Origin: JBFWUM01 sp050247255
GTDB taxonomy: Bacteria > Acidobacteriota > Vicinamibacteria > Vicinamibacterales > UBA2999
Reading direction: 5' to 3'
Assembly (NCBI GenBank): GCA_050247255.1
Contig: JBFWUM010000034.1
Span: 1 to 46,160, forward strand
Length of the DNA stretch: 46,160 nt
Shown one piece after another: positions 42,025-46,160 of the stretch (its first letter is position 1; the number at the start of each line of letters is the position of its first letter). The translations under genes and the position numbers were made by a program. The notes beneath the pieces were generated by a model that saw only the letters and a list, made by a program, of their open reading frames with translations, was not told the origin of the DNA and did no database searches.

Positions 42025-45000
42025 GCGGCAGCTCCACGGTGTCGAGCAGGTGGTCGAGCCACCGGTTCGACAGCTTCTCCTGCACGGTGTTCTGCCGCAG
42101 GCGGGCGTTGAGGTTCGGGAAGTCGACGTGGTCCATCAGCTGGTCCTGGTTGAAGCACGAGAAGATGAACTCCTCGCGGCCGGTGGCCGGGTCCACATGC
42201 TTCTGGAGGCACTGCGCGCAGACCTCCTTCATCATGCACTGCATGGGCGAGTTGATGCTGGCAATGCCGACGTGGTCCTTGCGCAGGTACGGCGCCAGGC
42301 TGGCGTAGCGCGCCGCCTTCACGGCCGCCATCATCCGATCGGAGCCAATGGCGATGATGCGTGACACATCGGACAGCGGCACCAGCACATCGCCCAGCTG
42401 CCCGTTGGCGTACGCCACCATCGCCTGCACGATATTGCCGCGGAAGTGCGCATCCTGCGGCCGCCCTGGCGCGATCTCGGCGCCGGTGTCGGTGCTCCAG
42501 ATCACCTGGTCGGTCGCGACCTCGATCTCCTCGCGCTTGTAGAGGTCCTCGCCCTTCTTGTAGCCGGCGAAGTAGATCACCTTGTTGCCGTTGTCGCGCA
42601 GCGCCCTGGCAATCGAGAAGAGCACCGCGTTGCCGAGGCCGCCGCCGGCCAGCAGCACGCTTTCGCCGCGCGGAATCTCGGTCGGCGTGCCGGTCGGCCC
42701 CATCACCACCACCGGCTCGCCCGGCTTGAGGTAGGCAATCAGGCGGCTCGAGACGCCCATCTCGAGGGCGATGAGCGACAGCAGCCCGTTCTCACGATCG
42801 ACCCACGCGCCGGTGAGGGCGATGCCCTCCATCAGCAGCGGGGTATCACCAGTTGCCTCTTCCGCCTGAAGGCGGAAGCCACGGGCGCGGGCGGCCAGGG
42901 CTTCGAAATTCTGCAGGCGATAGAACTGCCCGGGGTGGAAGTGCCGCGCCGCCGCCGGCGCCTTCACGACCACTTCGACGATCGTCTCGGTGAGCCGTTC
43001 GACCCTCTCGACCGTCGCCAGCAGCTCGTGGTCGAGGCGCGACACCAGCGACTGCCAGGCGGAGTCGCGCGCCGCCTGGCCGGCGGCGTCGAGCCCGGTC
43101 AGCTCGCCGGCGAAGAGCGCGACGACGTGGCGATAGCCGTGCTTGGCCGACGCCATCGCCTTGACGACGTTGCCGGCGTACTGCGGATGGTTGTCGCCGT
43201 AGTAGGAGACGAGGCGTCCATCCTTGTTGTACGACGTGAAGAAGCCCTTCGCGTCGGGCACCAGCGTCAACGCGCCATCGGCCTGCTCGGCGCGGTAGCC
43301 CTGGAAGAACTTCCGCCTGGCGTCCATCTCGAAGGTGCCCGGCTGCTCCTTCTCGTACGTGATGTTCGGCGTGGTCCCGGCGGCGACGAGCACCGTGCGC
43401 GCGGGCAGCTCGACGCTGCGGCCGTCGGACGCCTTGAAGACGATGGCGCGGGCGTGGTCCTTGTCGTCGGCGAGGATTTCCTTCGGGTCGAGGTTCTCGG
43501 CAAACCAGATGCCTTCCTCGAGCGCCTTGATCACCTCTTCGTGATTCAGACGGTACGCCGGCGAATCGACCATGCGCTTGCGATAGGCCAGCGTGACGCC
43601 GCCCCACTGCCGGACGAGCGGGACGAAGTTGGGCGCCTCGCCGGCGCGTGCCGCGCGTGCCCGTTCCGCGCGCACGGCACGGCCGTGCTCGAGGAACTCG
43701 TCGAGCGTCGCCTGCTCCTCGGCGTCGTACATCGCGCGAACCGCGGACTCGCCCCGCTCCGCGCAGAGCACCTCGTAGCGATCGAGCGTCTTCTCCACCT
43801 GGATCGGGTAGTAGGCGAAGAGCTCCGTGGCGGTGTCGATGCCGGTGAGCCCGCCGCCGATGACCACCGCCGGCAGCCGCGCCTGCAGGTTCGGCAGCGC
43901 CTCGCGCTTGAAGGCGCCGGTCAGCTGCAACGCCATCAGGAAGTCGCTAGCCTTGCGGACACCGCGCACCAGATTGTTCTTCATGTCGATGACGGTCGGG
44001 CGCCCGGCGCCGGCCGCGATCGCGACATGGTGGAAGCCGAAGTCCCACGCATCCTCGATCGGCATCGTGCCGCCGAAGCGGATGCCGCCGTAGATGCGGA
44101 GGTTGCGACGCCGCGCCAGCAGCAGGTGCAGCAGCGTCAGGAAATTCTTGTCCCAGCGGACGGTGATGCCGTACTCGGACACGCCGCCGAATCCTTCGAG
44201 GACGCGTTCGTCCAGCGCGCGGTACATGTCGTCCCACCGCTCGATCGGCTGCGGCGCCGACGTGCCGGTGCCGGTCCACGGCTCGGGCAGCGGCTCGATC
44301 TTCAGCCCGTCGATGGCAACGACGCCGAAGCCCTCGTTGAGCAGGTAGTGCGCCAGCGTGTAGCCGGCCGGGCCGAGGCCGACGACGAGGACGTTCCTGC
44401 CGTTGTACTCCAGCGCGTACGGGCGTCGCACGTTGAGCGGGTTCCACGTCGTCAGCAGCCCGTAGATCTCGACACCGTACGGCAGCCGCAGCACGTCGGT
44501 GAGCACGCCGGTCTCGATCTGCGGAATGTTGACCGGGTCCTGCTTCTGGTAGATGCAGGCCTTCATGCAGTCGTTGCAGATGCGGTGGCCGGTGCCGGCC
44601 ACCATCTGGTTGTCGATGACGATGATGGCGAGCGAGGCGATGGCATCGCCTCCCTTGCGCAGCATGTGCATCTCGGAAATCTTCTCGTCGAGCGGGCAGC
44701 CGGGCAGCGGCACGCCGAGCGGGTTCGGCGCGATCTTCCCCTCCTTGTCGCGCAGCCCCTTCGAGCAGGAGTCCTTGTCGCGCTCGTGGCAGAGCACGCA
44801 GTAGTGGATCTCGCTCAGCACCTCGCGGGGCGTCCAGCGCGAATCGGTCAGCTTGAAGCCGTCCCGCCGCCGCAGCGTGGCGTCGGGGCCGAGCATCGCC
44901 TCCGGCACGTCGGCGCGCGGCCGCTGCACCTGCACCAGGTTCTGGTAGTCGAGCGTCTCGGGGAAGCGGAGGACGACCCACTCCTTGTAGGCCGGGTCGT

Positions 45001-45574
45001 GCAGGCGCGAGGCGCACCAGCGCTTCAGCGCGTCGGCTTCGCGGGCAACCTCGGCCCGGGCGGCCTCGTCGCCGCCGGCGCGTGCCGCGGCCTCCCGATC
45101 CAGCAGGGTGCAGCCGGCCAGGGCAATGGCCAGCTCCCGGTCCACCTGGGCCGAGGCGCCGGCCAGCCGCTCGACGATCTCGTCGTCACCCGGCTCGAGC
45201 GCCACGTGCGCGTGCCCCTTGACCAGCGGCAGCGCGCGCTTGCGCACGAAGTCGGTCTTGAAGCGGAAGAGCGCCTCGAGCTCGCGCGTCCGGCCGGCAA
45301 TCGCCGCCGCCGCCTCGTCTATACGGAAGAGCGTGGCGACAAAGCGGCTGACGTGCGGCGCCATGCGGACGACGAGATCCGAGATCTCGATCGGCGATCG
45401 CGGCGCATCGGGCGCCTGCCGGTAGGCGTCCCACTCGGCCCACAGGGCGGCGTCGCGCGCCGCGACGTCGCGGCAAAACGTCTCGTACAGATCGCGAAGG
45501 CGGGCCGGCAGGTGCAGGTCGGCGTACGTAAACCCTTCGACGCCCAGCGGAGCCTGGGACGCTGTATCAGTCAT
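42017..45574 (-). CDS. Giant Nfn/GltD-PyrK-like FAD/Fe-S oxidoreductase
   Basis: A 1185-residue electron-transfer flavoprotein. Residues 1-250 are a helical region with no family known to me. Cysteines at 259, 262, 270, 293 (YCVLC, DSCSKG, PGCPLDE) and 333, 336, 340 (ICNDCMKAC) would form Fe-S clusters like the GltD/dihydropyrimidine-dehydrogenase N-domain. A GltD-type FAD/NADPH part follows (VLVVGLGPAGYTLAHYLL, AVVIGGGLTGIDTATEL, VLVAAGTTPNI), then a PyrK-like reductase (HPGQFYRLQNF, VLLAGGGLGNAVLFSIA) ending in a 2Fe-2S motif (CMMKEVCAQC and a distal Cys in FSCFN). The pair resembles NfnB plus NfnA fused in one chain; bifurcation is possible but unproven. A REP hairpin is translated as GFRLQAEE near residue 900. 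ATG 45574 has an AGGA ribosome site. Confidence 0.82.
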   Translation of the reverse strand: MTDTASQAPLGVEGFTYADLHLPARLRDLYETFCRDVAARDAALWAEWDAYRQAPDAPRSPIEISDLVVRMAPHVSRFVATLFRIDEAAAAIAGRTRELEALFRFKTDFVRKRALPLVKGHAHVALEPGDDEIVERLAGASAQVDRELAIALAGCTLLDREAAARAGGDEAARAEVAREADALKRWCASRLHDPAYKEWVVLRFPETLDYQNLVQVQRPRADVPEAMLGPDATLRRRDGFKLTDSRWTPREVLSEIHYCVLCHERDKDSCSKGLRDKEGKIAPNPLGVPLPGCPLDEKISEMHMLRKGGDAIASLAIIVIDNQMVAGTGHRICNDCMKACIYQKQDPVNIPQIETGVLTDVLRLPYGVEIYGLLTTWNPLNVRRPYALEYNGRNVLVVGLGPAGYTLAHYLLNEGFGVVAIDGLKIEPLPEPWTGTGTSAPQPIERWDDMYRALDERVLEGFGGVSEYGITVRWDKNFLTLLHLLLARRRNLRIYGGIRFGGTMPIEDAWDFGFHHVAIAAGAGRPTVIDMKNNLVRGVRKASDFLMALQLTGAFKREALPNLQARLPAVVIGGGLTGIDTATELFAYYPIQVEKTLDRYEVLCAERGESAVRAMYDAEEQATLDEFLEHGRAVRAERARAARAGEAPNFVPLVRQWGGVTLAYRKRMVDSPAYRLNHEEVIKALEEGIWFAENLDPKEILADDKDHARAIVFKASDGRSVELPARTVLVAAGTTPNITYEKEQPGTFEMDARRKFFQGYRAEQADGALTLVPDAKGFFTSYNKDGRLVSYYGDNHPQYAGNVVKAMASAKHGYRHVVALFAGELTGLDAAGQAARDSAWQSLVSRLDHELLATVERVERLTETIVEVVVKAPAAARHFHPGQFYRLQNFEALAARARGFRLQAEEATGDTPLLMEGIALTGAWVDRENGLLSLIALEMGVSSRLIAYLKPGEPVVVMGPTGTPTEIPRGESVLLAGGGLGNAVLFSIARALRDNGNKVIYFAGYKKGEDLYKREEIEVATDQVIWSTDTGAEIAPGRPQDAHFRGNIVQAMVAYANGQLGDVLVPLSDVSRIIAIGSDRMMAAVKAARYASLAPYLRKDHVGIASINSPMQCMMKEVCAQCLQKHVDPATGREEFIFSCFNQDQLMDHVDFPNLNARLRQNTVQEKLSNRWLDHLLDTVELPHV
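42859..42882. repeat. REP-like hairpin, family A, inside the flavoprotein gene
   Basis: Perfect CTTCCGCC / GGCGGAAG stem, TGAA loop and CCAC. On the coding strand it reads GFRLQAEE, the same frame as in nadE, within the flavin-binding part of the PyrK-like module. Confidence 0.92.
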
Positions 45575-45595
45575 GAATCCTGCAGTTTCCGTCGA

Positions 45596-45620
45596 GGCAC
45601 CCCGTCAAGGGGCGCCCTGC
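45596..45620. repeat. REP-like hairpin, family B
   Basis: Stem GGCACCCC / GGGGCGCC (one G-T type pair) around GTCAA, followed by CTGC (GCAG foot on the minus strand). It lies in the leader between the EgtD-like stop and the flavoprotein start, a relative of the copy at 15033-15057. Confidence 0.8.
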
Positions 45621-45647
45621 GTGTAGAAGAAGGAATCCTTAAGGTTA

Positions 45648-46160
45648 TCACGCGGTGAAGCGCGTGAGGGCGAAGCCGGCCTGGCGATCGATCCACTGCG
45701 CCGCCTCGCCGAAGCCGGCGCGGCGACCCTCCTCCACGACCTGCCCGGGTTCGTACTTGTAGGAGCTTTCGGTCCAGATGGCCTCGCCCTCGGCGAGCTC
45801 GATCGACACCGCCGCGGCCGGAATCGTGACCTGCTGTCGCCGGCGGCTCACCAGGTGCGCCTCGACGCGCCGGGCGGCGGCATTCCAGCGCGCCTGATGG
45901 TCGAAGCCGTCGAGCGCGAAGTCCCCACCCAGTTCGTCGTTGATGCGGCGCAGCAGATTGAGGTTGAACGCGGCCGTCACCAGCAGCGGGTCGTCGTAGG
46001 CGAGGAGCAGCTCACGCTCGGGTTTCACGAGATCGCTGCCAAGCAGCAGCGCGTCCCCCGGGCGCAGGGCGGCGCGGATCCGCCGCAGCAGCCCCGCCGC
46101 GCCCGCCGGGTCGTAGTTGCCGATGTTCGAACCCAGGAACAGCACCAGCAGCGTCGTCCC
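45648..46160 (-). CDS. egtD: L-histidine N-alpha-methyltransferase (EgtD-like), partial
   Basis: The C-terminal part, about 170 residues, of a SAM-dependent methyltransferase that runs off the right edge of the window. The visible segment TTLLVLFLGSNIGNYDP is the family's SAM-binding GSNIGN loop; then LRPGDALLLGSDLVKPERELL, AYDDPLLVTAAFNLNLLRRI, and near the C-terminus IWTESSYKYEPGQV. This is the profile of EgtD, which trimethylates histidine in ergothioneine synthesis. The start and the first half are outside the window. The partner EgtB would be expected upstream of it (further right). Confidence is good, though other PF10017 members exist. Confidence 0.87.
   Translation of the reverse strand, partial: GTTLLVLFLGSNIGNYDPAGAAGLLRRIRAALRPGDALLLGSDLVKPERELLLAYDDPLLVTAAFNLNLLRRINDELGGDFALDGFDHQARWNAAARRVEAHLVSRRRQQVTIPAAAVSIELAEGEAIWTESSYKYEPGQVVEEGRRAGFGEAAQWIDRQAGFALTRFTA

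Noticed and set aside
42446..45658. Long plus-strand open frame opposite the flavoprotein.
   Set aside because: No recognisable domain; the minus strand has Fe-S and FAD motifs throughout.

Overview
The window is a high-GC, gene-dense bacterial scaffold with three gaps of exactly 100 N (3737-3836, 5485-5584, 17073-17172), as expected of a draft or metagenome assembly. I infer an Acidobacteriota genome, probably of the Vicinamibacteria type. The grounds are the GC content and gene repertoire, and above all a palindromic repeat whose translations (FRLKAEAT, LPPEGGSH) I associate with that group. No marker gene here proves it. I found no rRNA, tRNA, transposase or CRISPR array.

Layout. 1-624: nucleotidyltransferase with a small overlapping partner. 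661-5763: tandem HD/HD-GYP-like protein, glutamine-dependent NAD synthetase, a four-helix-bundle protein between heptad-repeat arrays, and a gap-broken transketolase. 5959-15029: the most striking block, a putative sigma-54 promoter followed by a TonB-dependent receptor, a YfiR-like periplasmic protein, a hybrid histidine kinase, a second kinase-receiver protein, a GspE/PilB-type ATPase with a C-terminal receiver, and an Hpt protein. The last five are tightly spaced, three junctions being ATGA overlaps. 15096-21415: housekeeping genes (DUF4149-like, GAF, isocitrate dehydrogenase, acyltransferase, proline dehydrogenase, a zinc-ribbon-like protein behind a structured leader, tRNA nucleotidyltransferase, a 2TM protein). 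21437-26251: threonine dehydratase, M28 peptidase, cytochrome c, ClpP, SDR. 26376-31028: a degenerate DisA-like nucleotide-binding protein, divergent from an acyl-AMP ligase/ACP/acyltransferase fusion and a HAD phosphatase. 31272-33143: infA and a DEAD-box helicase behind a consensus sigma-54 site. 33218-37738: MerR/TPR protein, glucokinase, EVE protein, a two-domain glycosyltransferase-like protein. 37735-41746: transglutaminase and ABC exporter operon. 42017-46160: a giant Nfn-like flavoprotein and a partial EgtD.

Three themes cut across the genes. (1) REP-like hairpins with GTGG, GTAG or GGAG feet occur at many sites. One family sits in frame inside four conserved enzyme genes, adding short peptides in the manner of Rickettsia palindromic elements. 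(2) Short-unit (7-9 bp) word repeats form long imperfect palindromes between convergent genes, flank the four-helix-bundle gene, and even supply stop and start codons. (3) Many genes have a TATAAT-like box 6-10 bp before the start codon, suggesting widespread leaderless transcription, including two divergent promoters with overlapping -10 boxes.
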